This document shows, piece after piece, positions 30,027 to 43,778 of a stretch of DNA of 64,000 nt. This DNA comes from Zelopaecilomyces penicillatus (lineage: Eukaryota > Ascomycota > Sordariomycetes > Hypocreales > Pseudodiploosporaceae): positions 5,146,001 through 5,210,000 of the forward strand of contig VCCP01000004.1 in the NCBI GenBank assembly GCA_005765155.1. The letters run 5' to 3'. The notes beneath the pieces were generated by a model. It did no database searches. It saw nothing but the letters and a program-made list of their open reading frames with translations, and was not told the DNA's origin. Position 1 is the stretch's first letter; the number at the start of each line of letters is the position of its first letter. Position numbers and translations under genes: made by a program.

Positions 30027-30966
30027 GGCAAACAAGACCTATTTCTAGACTTTATTCAATGAACCATATGGCATGATCTTTGTTGTTACGATAGTAGGCC
30101 AGCGTTGGTTCCGTACTAGTTTCTGGGCCACAACGTCGTTGCTAACCCCAAGTCGTTCGATTTCGGAGGATGCCGGCCGACGATCACTAAAAATATAATC
30201 ACCGACCGGTTATGTTGAGGATACTGAGCAGTTGAGTTTTGATTGTGTTGGAATTCCATCGTCATTCGACCTGTGGGAGCCATGCCTCTGATTCGATAGT
30301 GGCAAACTCCGGCATGTCCGGAACAATGCAGTGTATCATATTCATATATGCCATGCCACGCTGAGTATCAACGCAGCACGTCGTGGTGGTGTGGTGGTCG
30401 GCGATCGGACAACGGTCGGGATCTCGAGGAGCCGGCAGATGGCTTACAAGCTGCCGTGGGTGCATAGTTTGTTTCCCCACGTTTCAATATATTGATATTG
30501 CTTCTGTCGGCGATATTTGATTCCCCACTTGCCGCTGTCGACCCTCCCCCCCCCCCCTCTCTGGATCCGATCCGATCCGATGCCTCTTTTCACCAACATT
30601 CTTCTCTGTCTCTTTTGTCTTGCGTGTGTTTCAAAGGATTTAATTAGACTTGTCACATGTCGGGCAAAATATGGGCTGATGCCAGGGTTTAATCCAGCCC
30701 TCGGTCACTCCACTTTTCAAATATCATTGATGATATCTATCCCAACTACAAGGCGACATGTTCTCGAGGAATTATGAAACAAGACCGTCGGCTGAATTCG
30801 GGGCTAAAGCTGTATAGTTCATTGTCTCAAACGCCCAAGGCTACGAGAGAAGAAGAGGTTTTAGAAAAGGGGAAAGAGGATAAATAAAAAGAAGAAGACA
30901 AAGATCATCATCCATGTGGTCCCTGCATGGGACAGCCAGCAAACAAACAAAAGCAGACAAGCAAAG
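30027..30966. other. Divergent upstream region of bHLH and RING genes
   Basis: No supportable gene. It includes a C12 run near 30546-30557 and GATCC-type short repeats after it. Confidence 0.55.
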
Positions 30967-31666
30967 ATGGCCACCAACACGACTCTGAGTGATAAAACTC
31001 CCACCTCAAAGGGGGGCAGCTCTTTATTTGCCATGGCCATGGTCGGCATCTTGGTGCTCCTAATAGTCGTCTTCTTTATTTCTTCGTAAGTTCTCTGTCG
31101 GTGCTTTGTCGACAAAAATATACAAAAACCTCCCATCGAAACGCTCTGCTGCCTCCAAGGCCCCAACACAGGCCCACTAGCTAACAAACTGTGCCTATCT
31201 ATCGGTCGTATAATATACATAGACTACACAATACATGTAAACACCCGCCAGGGAATCAGTCAGGCAGCAACTCGAGCGATGAGGAAGCCGCCGTCGAGTC
31301 CACAGGTCCATATTCTATCGAGGCCCTCAATGGCGCGGCTGCACCAATAACATATGGGCAATGGAAGGATAGAGCCACAGATGATTCTCAGCCTGAGCAC
31401 CGGATCGATGATACTTCAATCATTTGGTATGTAACTGTTCACCGTCCGTCCAAAAGTCCAAAAGTGTTCTCTCCCGCCCTTGGCTCATGGTGTTGATATT
31501 ATCGTCTAGTGTTATTTGCTTGGAGACTCTGCAGGATGCAGACACGATCCGCTTTTTCCAATGCAACCATGTATACCATTCAGATTGCGTTGCAAAATGG
31601 TATATGAAGCACCACAATACATGTCCAGTCTGCAAGAAGGAATTCTGGCATATCCCTACTTCATAA
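30967..31666 (+). CDS. Small membrane RING-H2 protein, likely E3 ubiquitin ligase
   Basis: 144 residues from three exons, 30967..31085, 31268..31426 and 31510..31666. Exons 2 and 3 are firm: the junction falls inside TG|T, coding the first RING cysteine region IICVICLE. The exon 1 to 2 junction (GTAAGT donor, GCAG acceptor at 31267) is the only in-frame choice I found, but a better-looking CCAG lies 16 bases earlier out of frame. An N-terminal membrane helix near residues 22-39 (AMVGILVLLIVVFFI) is followed by an acidic linker. The C-terminal RING-H2 has all eight zinc ligands (CVIC, CNHVYHSDC, CPVC). The layout resembles small ATL-type ligases at endomembranes. Substrate unknown. Confidence 0.75.
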
Positions 31667-32695
31667 CGTCCAATGCCGGGGGATGCACAGATATATCTGT
31701 ATCGCTACTGCTACTGCTACTGCTACTGCTACTGCTACTGCCACCCTCTAAATATTGATAACTCATCGCTGATTCTGATGGTTGTTTTGTGCAGGGATGA
31801 TCTAAAAGGTAGATCGATTTGTTAGCACGGCAATCGCCATGGCACCGGAACTCTGGCTTATTGGAAATGAGATATTCGCTATACGAGATACAAAATACGA
31901 TTCTCTGCAAGACATTGACTGCCTATCATTTGTTCACCCGTACCTGCTTTGAACAACTGTATCAGTGATTCACCTGATTAATCACCGTAAAGTAAGGCTT
32001 ATAGATAATGAAACGCCATATATCACAACACCAGAATGCAAATGTACCGATACGAATTCATCAGATGAGGGGTTTGCTTAGTTTCAGGTGTACTTCACTC
32101 TGCCTCTCGAATACAAGTCGTATAAATTGCGCAGCTAATATTTTCTATTCCGCTGTCGCACAACTAAACTTTCGTTGCAATCATATCGCTTGGAGATCAA
32201 AATACAGAAAAAAGAAAAAAGAAACAAACACCATCAAGGAACCAAGAGGGCAAATGATAACCCCTCACAAGACGCCAAAAGAAAACACGCCGCCCAGCCC
32301 AGTAAACCGCGCTTGGATATGATAGCAGGCATCTTTTGTGTCGCATCATCCATGCCGACAGTCGTGGAGCAGGCATCGTCCCATCATCGACCTCATTTCT
32401 AGTACATATCCCGTCATCAATCCTGGCATATTTTTGTCGCCATGAGTTGCCGCCTTGATACCCCAGTAAGAAAAAGTCACATAAAGTACATGGTAGTAGA
32501 TCTCCATTTCAAGACATGGAGATACTCCAGATCCCAGTAACTGTACCACTTGCCACCTTTTTCTCGTCTCAGTCCAATCTTGAACATCTAGTTTCCGGTT
32601 TTCTCTTATGTCCCACACCATACCCAGCAGGATATGTTGAGACAGTCATTGCAAAGTATAGTCCTTGAGGCTGCCTGGGCAGTCACTGACATTTC
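31667..32695. other. Convergent intergenic region
   Basis: No supportable gene. A CTACTG hexamer run lies just after the RING gene stop codon. Confidence 0.55.
31705..31740. repeat. CTACTG hexanucleotide repeat
   Basis: Six units in the 3' flank of the RING gene. Confidence 0.9.
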
Positions 32696-35600
32696 TCATA
32701 GCTCGTCCCTGACGCGAGGCACACCATCCTTGACTGCCTCAGTTGCTTGACTCATAGCACTACTGACTTTATCACTGACTGAAGCAGCGGCCACACTGGC
32801 TTTGCTGGACATGCTCCCAGCGTTCTCTACTGCCGTGGCATAAGCAGCGCTCAGCCTGGATAGCACGCTCTGAGTAAAAGGTGCCTCTCGTCCCATTATC
32901 AACTCTGAGATGAGCTCGCTTACTGCTCCGTACTGTTTAGCCGCCTCAACTGAAGCGGTTTGAGCTGCTGTGACAGCAGCATTCGTTGCGGTGGCCACAT
33001 ATGAACTTGCTTCGCCTGACAGACCGTCGTACCATTCAATAAGCGTTGGCGTTGGCTGGCCATAGATTTGTGCGCTCAGTTCGTTTACAGCGTTGTCCCA
33101 GGCTTCACCAATAGCCAAGCCAGCGCTATAAATCTGCCCAGTTGCGGCATCTGAGACTGATGCAATGGTATCGTCCACAGCTTCGGCAGCCGACTTGACG
33201 TTTTCCGTTGCCACTGAATATGCTGACTCGGCAACCTCACTCGCAGCATGGGCTACCGATGCGGCAGATTTTCCTGCTTCTGACGCCAGTGATGATGCTG
33301 ATCCTGCCAAGTTGGTAGGAGTCGGAGTCGCAGTCGCGGTGGCCCATGCAGAAGAAGCTGCAGCCAAAAAGCTCGTGTAGCGATCTTGGGCGAGCCCCAA
33401 CCCTGCATAGTAATTGTACTTGGCTTGCTGGTAATATTTCTCTGCTGGTGAGGTAGGGGTCGGAGTAGCAATCCCCATGGCAATCATGGCACTCTGGTAT
33501 TGAATTTCAGCCCAAAGCTTGCCCTCGTTTAGGCGCTCTGCTGCAATTGACTCCACGCGCGCCCAGCTTCCCATAGCTGCAGTTCCAGTAGCAGAAGCGG
33601 TAGTTTGCGCTCCAAAGACACCAGACGAGGCCGCATCAACAGCATGGTTGAGTTTGGAACTAGCCGCAGCCATTGCGTTTTCGTATGCCGTTGAGACAGA
33701 GGCAAAGAGCTGATCGTGCACCGGCTTAGGTGTGCCGTACAATTGAGCCGATACAACAGAGAGCGCGCTCGAGTACTGCCCAGATGCGAGAGAGACGGCA
33801 CTAGAGTATGCAGCTTCAGCAGCGTTGGTGGCCCCGGATATCAAGTCTGTGTCAGTGTCATCGTCCAGGATTGGTTGCCGTTGAGGTACACCTTGGGCCG
33901 CAGCTCCGAGGAAGCTCGCTTTCACGGTAGACATGGCCTCTGTGAGATGTGGCCGGCTCTCCTCATCAGCATCCTCATCGTCATCACCCCCCTGAGAGAA
34001 TACATCCTCAAAAGATGCGTCTAGAGGATCAACGGGGGATGTCTTTTTGTCTTCATCAAGAATTGGTTCCGCGACCTTGAGTTCCTCTACTACTTCTGGT
34101 GTGGTAGCGACGGAAACAGGTTCAAAGCTTACCTCGGAGATGCCATCTAGTGCCTCGTTGAAGATAACGGTAGCAAGTTCAGGTTGCTCCGGCTGCTTTC
34201 CAAAGGACTGAGAAGTGGCTTCTGTATGAAGTGGCTCGAGAACAACACTAGATGCACTGCTAACGACACCCTTGATGCCCTCAGAGATGGTGGAAAGCGG
34301 GGATTCTATAGTGGAAGAAAGCTTCTGCTCAACCTTCTCAGATACCAAGCTCAATTCACTTTCAACAACGGTTGCAAAATGCGGTATTACAATAGCTGTG
34401 GAGGTAGCTTCTTTCATAGCCTTAGAGGCAGACGAAAGACCTTCTGAAGCCGGGACTTCCATGGCAATAGCAAAAGATGAAGCTGATGAAACAACCTCTT
34501 CCATCGTCTCGGATGCTACCGAGGCAGCTGCGGTTGCCTCCTCAGAAATAGCATTCGTTGCCTCTTGTGCTTCGTCTATCAGAACAGATTTAATTTCAGC
34601 CGCATGTTGTGCTGCCTCGGTTGCCTTCTTCAATTCTTCGGCTGCGATCTTCAATGCCTCAAGCTCGAAGTTCTCGGTTGCATCCTTGGCCAAAACCTTC
34701 CAGTGAGAGACCTGCTTAAGGCGAGCTAGCTCCCTGGCGGCAGCGGAGGCGACAGTCATACCCTCATCCTCCATCTGTGCCGATGCATCCTGTGCTTCGA
34801 GCAGAGTCGGATGGGTAACAATGAGTTCCTTGAGTTCCTCGGTCCATTGAATCAAAGTCTTCTTCAGTTCATGGTACTTTGCCCAATCCTTGTACGTGAC
34901 ACCGTCGGTCCAGGCCCATCGCATACCAATTTGCTGCAGAGCTAGACTTCTAGTCTCATCCAGAATTTGGAAATGCACGTCCGCAGCACTGACAACGATG
35001 TCCTGCAATTCATTGTCATAATTTTCGCGCCACTTGCGAATCTCCTGGGCCTTACTCTTGATAGTCATTCCAGCAGCACGAATGGCACCAACTACCTCGT
35101 GCTCTAGGTTTTCAACGCTCAAGTCCGGTTTGTTGGCAATAATGGAGGATATCGTAGGCTTGAGATTCTCCAGCTCGGCCTTGACTGTCAGTTCAAGTTT
35201 TTGAACAAGGCTCTTGCCTGTTGTCTGGCAATTTTCCTCCATCATGCGACGGGCAATTTCATCAATGCGATCCTCCATATCAGAGGCGCCTTCTTCTGCT
35301 TGCGCCGCGAACTTGTTCTGCCACATTTCCAGGTCGTTGGTTACCATTTCTCGAGCCTTTTTTCTTTGATCGGACTCATTTTCAGCAGCAGGTGGAGGCG
35401 CTACCGGATTCCAGGACGAGTCGCTAGTGGCTGAAGATGCGACAACTTCGACGGAGGTTGTCTGCTCCACTTGCGTCGAAACAGAAGCTTGCGTGCTCTG
35501 GGGGGCAGGCTTACTAAAAGAAGATGGCGAAGATTCGGAAGCTGCTGTTTTGCCGCTGTAAAATTGTTAGACAAAAATCCAACAGTACTGATACGTAGCA

Positions 35601-36605
35601 TACCTTGGAGAAGAAAATATTTCCCGCGAAGCATTGGCCTTTGACTTTGCCTTGGCTTTGGCCTTGTTCTTGTATCTTCCCAAACGCTCACCAATGCGCA
35701 CAAGTTGTGGCTCGACGTTCTCCATATACAGCGCACGCACTTGGGGCCAGACAGCCTTATCGAGAAAAGCATTGGTCTTATTCCAAGCCCAATGGGTTGC
35801 TGGAAGAGCCGTAGAGGTAGCGAAATCAGACGCAGTATGGTAGCCCTGAATCGCATAAGGTTGAACAAATTCGTAAGAAGGGAGCAAAAACTCGTAAAAG
35901 ATTTGCAAAACGTTGGTCCGACTGATTTCATAATAGGGGGCAAACGATATGCTGGCTTGAGTCAAATATGGGGCTACGCTTTGGTCATATTGCCTCTGGG
36001 AGAATTCCCGAACGGACGTAACTTGCGGCTGAACCTTTGCGTCCCACTGGGACAAGACATACTCTTGTCCCTTCTTCGCCCACGGTGCAGCATGCTTGAC
36101 AACATATCCACGAGTAGGCGCGAGGACGTGACTGTCAAGTGTCTCGTAATACGGGCTGACGAGTTCGACATAGGGGTCGACAAACTGCTCATAGTATGGC
36201 TGAGTATAGGGCGAAACTGTATTCTTTGCTTGGAAATAGTACCGGCAGACAAACGGAGAGGTATCGTCACAGGCTTCGAGCGAGGCAGGGCATCGGAAAA
36301 TGATGGTGAGGATAGCAGCCCACGTCGCGAGCCTAGAGGTCCTAGCTGTCAGCACGTGCAAAACACCGCGGCGGGAGTGCGCAGTAGAAAATAAAAGAAG
36401 AATGGATCGCAAAGCACCAGACGCAGTGAAAATGAAGCCTCACTAACCTTGCGACAATGTTAAAGGCCAGACCTACAAAGCTCCGTCGAGGTCTTGGTAG
36501 TCTTTTCCTGCCGGGGGTTTGTCCGTTAATCTTGCCGTTTATCTTGCCGTTCACATGCGAAGAGCCGTTGACGCCCTTGAGCGAGCCGTTAGACTCGACG
36601 GCCAT
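32696..36605 (-). CDS. Large Ala/Ser-rich coiled-coil protein with N-terminal membrane anchor and C-terminal RDEL
   Basis: 1248 residues from three exons, 36605..36448, 36332..35604 and 35555..32696; both introns (GTTAGT, GTATGC donors) join in frame. The N-terminus is basic and Gly/Asn-rich (KINGKING, GRKRLPRPRR), followed by one hydrophobic segment near 53-65. A Tyr/Pro-rich region comes next (SPYTQPYYEQF, DPYVELVSPYYE). Residues about 325-620 are charged and helical. The last 600 residues are Ala/Ser-rich with loosely repeated blocks that each begin near YG-x-P-x-P (QLYGTPKP, QIYGQPTP). The protein ends RVRDEL. Similar fungal proteins are, as I recall, sometimes labelled 'transcription factor hoxa13', but no homeobox is visible. 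Basic N-terminus plus anchor plus RDEL suggests a type II protein held in the ER lumen. Function unknown. Confidence 0.82.
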
Positions 36606-38610
36606 GATGAAGAAGCTTCTTGCAACCAGTGCAGCGCGCCGTCAGTAGTCAGCAAAGGCGGCGAGCCAAGGATGGAAACAAATGTCGAACAAGAACGACG
36701 TGCGGAGAGAGAAGGATGGATTGAGGTGAAGCTTCTAAAGAGGAGGAAGACGGGCCAGACAACATGACGGCTTGCACGAAACGATGATGTCGCGAGTTGG
36801 AATTTCTTCGGCCAATAGGCAGGGTACTGACAAGTACCGCCTGTGATGCTCTCCACCAGCTTTTGATGGCGAGATACACTGGGGTACCTGCTTATCGAAG
36901 CTCGCTTGGGCCACTAGGGTGGCGATGGTGCTTCGTACTAGAGAGCTACAGAAGGCATCTGCAGGCTGCAGTGGAGGTGTCCGGGCTGTCCAGTGGGTGG
37001 GCAGCGGGTGGCCAGGTGGTTGCAGGGCCCACCACAACAGGGTCAGGGGCGCCTTTAGCGCTGTTGCAGAATGAATGGATGAAGGAGCACTGGATGAAAC
37101 AGATGGACTGCTTGGACACGGTTACCTTTCCAACTGCTATTCATCATCATTCTGAGGTGGGAGACGGTATTAAGTATCAAATATCAACGCGATTCGATGC
37201 GCAAGGTTGGGTTTTCTGTAACTTTTCCTAGAACATATGAATGTGATGTCGTCCAGAGCTCGAGCAAGATAAACACAATGGCCGACGGAGCATTTCTTAC
37301 GAAGTACTCCGTACCCTGTAAGTTATCGCCTGCACCAACCACCACCAAGCTGCCGAGGCACGTCATTGGTGTGTGTTGTTGAAGCTTGCTTTTGGCCCAA
37401 TCTTCACCACCACCTCCGTTGTGCTCTTGTGGGCTGGGACGCCATCAGCACCATCATTGGCTACCATGGTTCAGAGATGCCTCAGATCAGCAGACCTTTC
37501 AGCGCACGATTCCCTGAGAAATTCTACCCAGGTTGGCTGGCATCAACGTCATAACCGTCGTCGTATCGATCAGGGCCAGGCCGCTGCTCATATGCTGTCC
37601 TCACTGTACAACACCACCACGGCCGGTGACGCCACTATCTTCCAGATGCCCCATTGTTGAATTAATTGCGTGGCGGTTCAGTGACATGCAGGCGTTGCTA
37701 TTCCCATTGTCACCGGACCGTATGTTGGTGTTCAGACTGAACCAAGGCCCAGACAATGTGGAAGCATTCCCGTCTCGCCGTCATGCGGGTGAAGCAAGCA
37801 CATGTATGCAGCATCGCTCACCGTGTATTATGTGGAACGAAGTAGCTAATAATACATTCTCTTCTTCAAACATTTGAATAAGCTCTGTTCACATCACATG
37901 TGAAATTTCCATATTGTCTGCCAGGCTGCTAGTACGCAAGTACTAAGTCAGGGCGGAATTAGAACCATCTATTGTTGCATCCATCACAGGTAGAAGCCGC
38001 CCCAGAAATCCGCTGCCGTCCCTGCATTATGCTCACTAGCTCCAGCCAAACGGAAATACAATGTCCCAACCCCGGCCTCGCCTCTTTTTCATGGGATGTG
38101 TTATCTATTGATTACTACAGCAGATCGACTTGCTCACGATGCTCCACTATTTACGTCGTTCATTGAACACTGGAAGGCTGAGGCAGGCTTCTTCTAATAA
38201 ACCCGGTAGCGAATATTGAACAACGGCGGCGTGGAGAGCCGCGATATTTCTCCGTACCCGTGGATACATCCGAGAATCCAGCCTGCAATTCCAACATCTG
38301 CCCTTCTCTCCACTACCCCATCGGAATTGCCACCGACAGCGAGCTGCGCCCAAGTTTCGACCACTTCAACTCGCTCCTCTGCCACGGGGTGTTGCGCCAT
38401 CAAACGGTATCTGGCCTCCTTGTGCCTTCGTTTGTTTCTCGCACCGCATCAAACGGATCAACGCCGCCATTCGACACCTATACGACCACCTCTTCAAACC
38501 GCAGCCCCATGGTTTCTCAACGTCTCCTCACCTCATAATCACCCCACCGAGGGCTAGTTGCAGTTCTTCCCCCTCCATCGAGTTGACGCCTCCGCATCGT
38601 CGACGATAGC
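36606..38610. other. Divergent upstream region of the RDEL protein and Doa10 genes
   Basis: About 2 kb. Open frames up to 144 codons occur but look non-coding, with no domains and unusual composition. No gene called. Confidence 0.55.
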
Positions 38611-41600
38611 ATGGATGGTCCATCTGCCGCCGGCTCTTCCGGCTCAAGGTTACGGGATTTGACTCGCCATGATGACCGATCCAGCGCAGCTTTCGATGCG
38701 GCAGCAGCCATCTGCCGAATTTGCCGTGGCGAGGGCACGGCGTCAGAGCCCCTCTTCTACCCGTGCAAATGCAGCGGTAGCATCAAGTTTGTTCACCAGG
38801 ACTGCTTGATGGAGTGGCTTTCTCATTCCCAAAAAAAATACTGCGAGCTGTGCAAAACGCCTTTCCGTTTCACGAAGCTCTATGCCCCCGACATGCCCAA
38901 GTCTCTGCCGGTGCATATATTCTTGGAGCACATGGCCAAGTATCTATTCCAGAACATCCTAGTATGGCTCCGTGCGGCGGTGGCCATCAGTGTCTGGGTA
39001 TGCTGGCTACCGTACTTCATGAGATCTGTGTGGTCCTTTATGTTCTGGATCAGTGATGAGGGCTTGGGAAATGGACCCATGCTTTCCCGGAAAAACGAGA
39101 TCAACAATGCCACTGCGGCCTTGGCAGTGTCTCTTCTTGGTATTGGGACGTGTCCTGTCACTCCATTGCTTGCTGCCACTACAACATCTGTTGCTGAGGC
39201 CGAAGCTATGATCGGCCGATTGGCCGGTGAGGATATTTCGGAATTCCTTGTCCGCATTCTTCTTGGCACACTTGGCATGCCATCTCTTTTCAATCAATCC
39301 GACTCTACGCCTTATGGTAGCCTGAACATATCCTCTGCGAATGCTAATCTAACCACAACCACAGCGACATTGCTCGGCAACGTTTCTCCTCTGCGAAACC
39401 TTACCAGGAGTGCAGCTGTCAATCGCGCCGTCATATCTGTGCTTGAGGGTCAAATAATTACTGTCCTCGTTATTGTTTGCTTCATTTTGGTCATACTGGT
39501 TAGAGACTATGTTGTCCAACAACAACCCGAAATCAATATGCGAGCTGCATTTGCGGCCCCGGAAAACGAAATTCATCTGCCGGCGCAGGCCGATACCGTG
39601 GTGGATGATGTGCTAGATGTGCTCGAAATGTCTGATTCTGACTCAGATGATGAGACTTTGGATGATGGAGGCCAGGTCAACAATCCTGATTGGGACACCA
39701 ATTCAGAGATGAACTCTCCGGTAGAAGCCGCGGCCTCTGTAACCCGGCCGTCTACGCCGGAGCCTCTGGCGCATTCGACAACTCCTCATCGTCAATCTCT
39801 GGGGGAAGATGGGATATTTGGCCCTGAACCACAGTCAAGTAACGATAATCTTACTCTCAGCAGCACCATGGACAATACCCTTGATAATACCATTGATAAC
39901 GCCATGGAAAGCCAAGCCGGCGTATACGATTTCGCCAGCATATATCGACTAGCAAACGCGGACCGAGAGGAGATGTCAAGAATTACTGAAGAAAGAAGAC
40001 TGAAAGGCAAGCAAAGTCCCTGGCTCGAGGTGGCACATCAATCTGAAGATGATCACGCCGACAAAAGTGCTCCGGAACTTTATGACACATCAGTGGTGCC
40101 TGATATTGGCCAGCAAGCCTCATCAGCCTCTGGAGGACTCAATATAAATCAAGAAGCTATAAGCATAACGGAGGGTGATGATCCTCAGAGCAGATATGCG
40201 CCTCTTGACGCGTCAAAAACTGGAGGCAAGGGCAAAGACAGGGCCTGGTTGCCTGATTCGGCTTCTCCAGGCCCATCATGGATGGACGAACCGCGCCGTG
40301 ATCACTCGAGGCCACGAGCCATGTCGGATGGGCCCCAAGTACATGTTTCTACTAATCCCCTTGGGAATAACTCCTGGACGTTTGCTGCTCTGCCCGATAA
40401 TTTCGTTAACAACCATCGTATGGATTCGATAGAGATGCAAGATGACAACGAACTTTCCGACATGACCTCATCTGCACTGAACTCCACTCTTGAGCGGAGG
40501 GGGTTGGAAGAGCCACTCTTCCAAAGGCTCGACACGATCAATGAAAGTGAGCAGACATCGGGCTCGCAGCCGGCATCTCAACCTTCTCCTTCCCAGGAGC
40601 CGATTGGACCTGAATCTGCCAACGGTCCTATTGCCGATGATGATGCGGCAGCCGTGGGCCTGGTTGATCGGGTTACAAATTTCATGTGGGGAGACTTGAA
40701 TGATCCGCATCCTGCAGAACCTGCTGTTGACGAGGATCATGGCGAAGTTGAAGACGAGGGTCAGGATGATGATCCTTGGGTCGATCTACCAATGGGTCAA
40801 GGCGCAGATGGTGAGGAAGACGCCGACGCTGCTGACAATGATGGGGTGCCTGGAGGGGCGGGGTTTGATCCAGAAGCTATTGAGGATTTAGAGGACTTCG
40901 AAGGAGTCATGGAACTTATTGGAATGCGTGGGCCTATTGCTGGGCTTTTCCAGAACGCCATTTTCTGCGCCGTCCTCGTATCAGTTACCATATTTGCCTG
41001 CATATTCCTACCGTACAACATCGGTCGAGTTTCGGTTTGGATCCTCGCAAGTCCCATGAGACTTGTGCGCATGCTCTTTGAGATCTCTAAACTCATACAA
41101 GATGCCTCGGTCTTGGTCGGTGGCTTCTGCTCATGGTGTCTCCTTAACATTCTTGACATCTTCACCGGCCTTTTTGGTGGGGATTTGGCGGCTCAGGTCG
41201 TATCAGTAAGAAAGGCGTCTTGGGGGTTGTGGACTAGTGCTGGCACACGGGTTTTGGGCTACATGTTCATGGATTTCCCAATATCCGCTTCAGAGATGCA
41301 GAACTTCTCCGCTGTCAGCCACGAGGCCCTCATTACTGTGAAGGACAACATTCTTTCAGTTTTTTTCCGTGTTGATACCGGATTTAGTATCATCTATAGA
41401 AGAAACCTGAGCTTAACCGCTCTCGTCGCCTCCATTTCCTGCACCACAAAGTCTGCGGTGGAGATATTCAACAAAACTTCTTCCTTGTTGATGAACCCAA
41501 GCTCTTGGGTCATTGATCTCAGCGTGCCCGAGGAGCGCCCATCCATTGATCCCGAGTTGGCACACTGGTCGGGCCTGGATCGTTTTTGGGCCATTCTGGC

Positions 41601-43778
41601 TGGGTACCTCACGGTTTTCCTCATCGGCGCAATGTACCTGAAGCGAGGCAGTCCGTTTTCAAGGGGCACAATGATGCATGCATGGGAAGCTGGTATCATT
41701 GATACTCTTCATCAAGCCAGTGGAATTATGAAAGTTATTCTCATCATCAGCATTGAAATGCTAGTGTTTCCACTTTACTGTGGCCTTTTGCTCGATGCGG
41801 CTCTACTTCCACTGTTTGAGAATGCTTCCTTCAAGTCAAGAATGCTCTTTACCTTCAACTATCCCCTGACCTCGGTATTTGTGCACTGGTTCGTGGGCAC
41901 CGGATACATGTTCCATTTCGCGCTATTCGTTTCAATGTGTCGCAAGATTATGCGTCCGGGCGTGTTGTGTAAGCTTAGCTTTTTCTTCCTCCTTTTTGAT
42001 TGATTCGCAACATTCTGTTCTTTTGCTGACCTCTTATTTCAGACTTCATTAGAGATCCTGACGATCCCGAATTCCATCCTGTTCGCGATGTTTTGGAGAG
42101 AAATCTTACCACTCAGCTCAGGAAGATATTGTTTTCTGCCTTTGTCTATGGAGCTCTGGTCATTGTCTGTCTCGGTGGCGTCGTGTGGGGCTTGTCCTTT
42201 ACAATGCCGGGCGTCCTTCCGGTTCATTACTCTTCCAACGAACCGGTTCTGGAATTCCCCGTTGATTTACTCTTTTATAACTTCTTCATGCCATTGGCTG
42301 TCAAGTTCCTCAAACCTAGCGATGCACTTCACACCATGTACACATGGTGGTTCCGCAAGTGCGCGCGGGCCCTCCGGCTCACTTACTTCCTTTTTGGCGA
42401 ACGACGAATCGATGAGGAGGGTCTTCTGTACCTTCCTGCCGAAGCAGAAAAGCCCATGCTCCCTCATATGGGCTTCTTTCTCGAGGTCGGCGAGGACAAT
42501 AATGTTATTCCTAAAACCTGGAAAGACACATTTGAGGGCGGAGAAGCCAAGCCAAATCCTCCAATCACAAGTGATGAAATGCGAGCCATGCGGCATAAGA
42601 AATCTCACCTTGTGGAATCCGGTCAACTTGTCAAGAATGGCCGGTTTGTGCGCGCACCAGCCTCAGACCGCGTCAAGATTCCAAAAGGCAGGAAAGTGTT
42701 CATGACAGTCACCGAACGCGGACACCGCAAAGACGGCATAACAAATGATGATCTGTATGCATCCGATCAGTATCAGCTCGTTTACGTCCCTCTACACTTT
42801 CGCACAAGGATATTTCTCTTTATTCTTTTCATATGGCTTTTTGCCGCAATCACGGGTGTTGGGTTCACAATTGTACCCTTAGTGTTCGGAAGACGGGTCT
42901 TCAAAGTACTCATCCCATCGCACATCAGGACAAACGACATTTATGCATTTAGCATTGGAATATATGTGCTTGGCTCTGTGGCATATTCGATATTCCATGC
43001 CCGAAAAATACGACGCAAGGTGCAGGGCTGGCTGAGAAAGGCTCAGACTGAAGTGGTGGAGGGAATTGCAGGCAGGCGAGTTGCTGCAGTCTTTCTGCGT
43101 GTAGCCAAGCTCTGCTATGCCTATTTCTTCTTGCTCATTGTGTTTCCATTACTCACGTCAACCATGATGGAGCTGTACCTCACGATTCCACTACACACAT
43201 ATCTGCATCCTCCCAAGGCATTGTCGACACAAGCAGTTGGGCAGCAAAACGGAGATACTGACCGCCACACTGTTCGCGTTATTCAGGCATGGACTTTGGG
43301 ACTGCTCTATCTGAAATTAGGAAGCAGGATGATCATTTCTCTCTTCCCAGATAGTCGCGCTGCCATTGCGGTACGATCTGTCTTGCGTCGCGGCTGGCTC
43401 CGGCCTGACGTTGGCGTCCTAACCCGGGCCTTTGTTGTACCCGGATTAGCTGCTTCGGCAGTAGCTATCTTTGCTCCACCGATAACAGCTAGCTTCTTGA
43501 TCAAGAACGGTATTTATCAAGAAGAGCTATCGACAAATGCGGAAGCAGCCGATGATGTGCGATTCGCCATTGTGTATAGGTTGTCGTATCCTGCCATGGC
43601 CTTGGCAGCGTTATTTGTAAAGAACATCGTTGGGTTGGCCAAGGTGCTCAATGTCTGGACAGCGAGGGTCAGGGACGAGGCATACCTCATAGGAGAGCGC
43701 CTACATAACTTTGGAGCAGGGGCTGCTGGGGCCAGAAAAGGCAAAAAGGCTTGGGGAGCGGGACGAGCAAGGATATAA
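38611..43778 (+). CDS. SSM4: Doa10/SSM4/MARCH6-type ER ubiquitin ligase (RING-CH)
   Basis: Multi-spanning E3 ligase of the ER and inner nuclear membrane that ubiquitinates misfolded or short-lived membrane and cytosolic proteins, and also regulates sterol enzymes in yeast and mammals. Two exons, 38611..41968 and 42043..43778, give 1697 residues; the codon for Tyr at the junction is split T|AC. The N-terminal C4HC3 RING-CH starts at Cys35 (ICRICRG), with PCKCSG, FVHQDC and CELC following. A membrane pair near residues 108-150 is followed by a very long acidic, Ser-rich cytosolic loop (about 320-760). A dense block of membrane segments runs to the end. The extreme C-terminus has YLIGERLHNFG, matching the conserved C-terminal element of this family. 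Length and order fit well. Confidence 0.93.

Noticed and set aside
31705..31740. Short regular repeats considered as a CRISPR-like array
   Set aside because: Simple microsatellite without spacers, in a eukaryotic genome.
36797..37231. 144-codon frame between the RDEL protein and Doa10 genes
   Set aside because: No recognisable motif and an antisense frame of similar quality.
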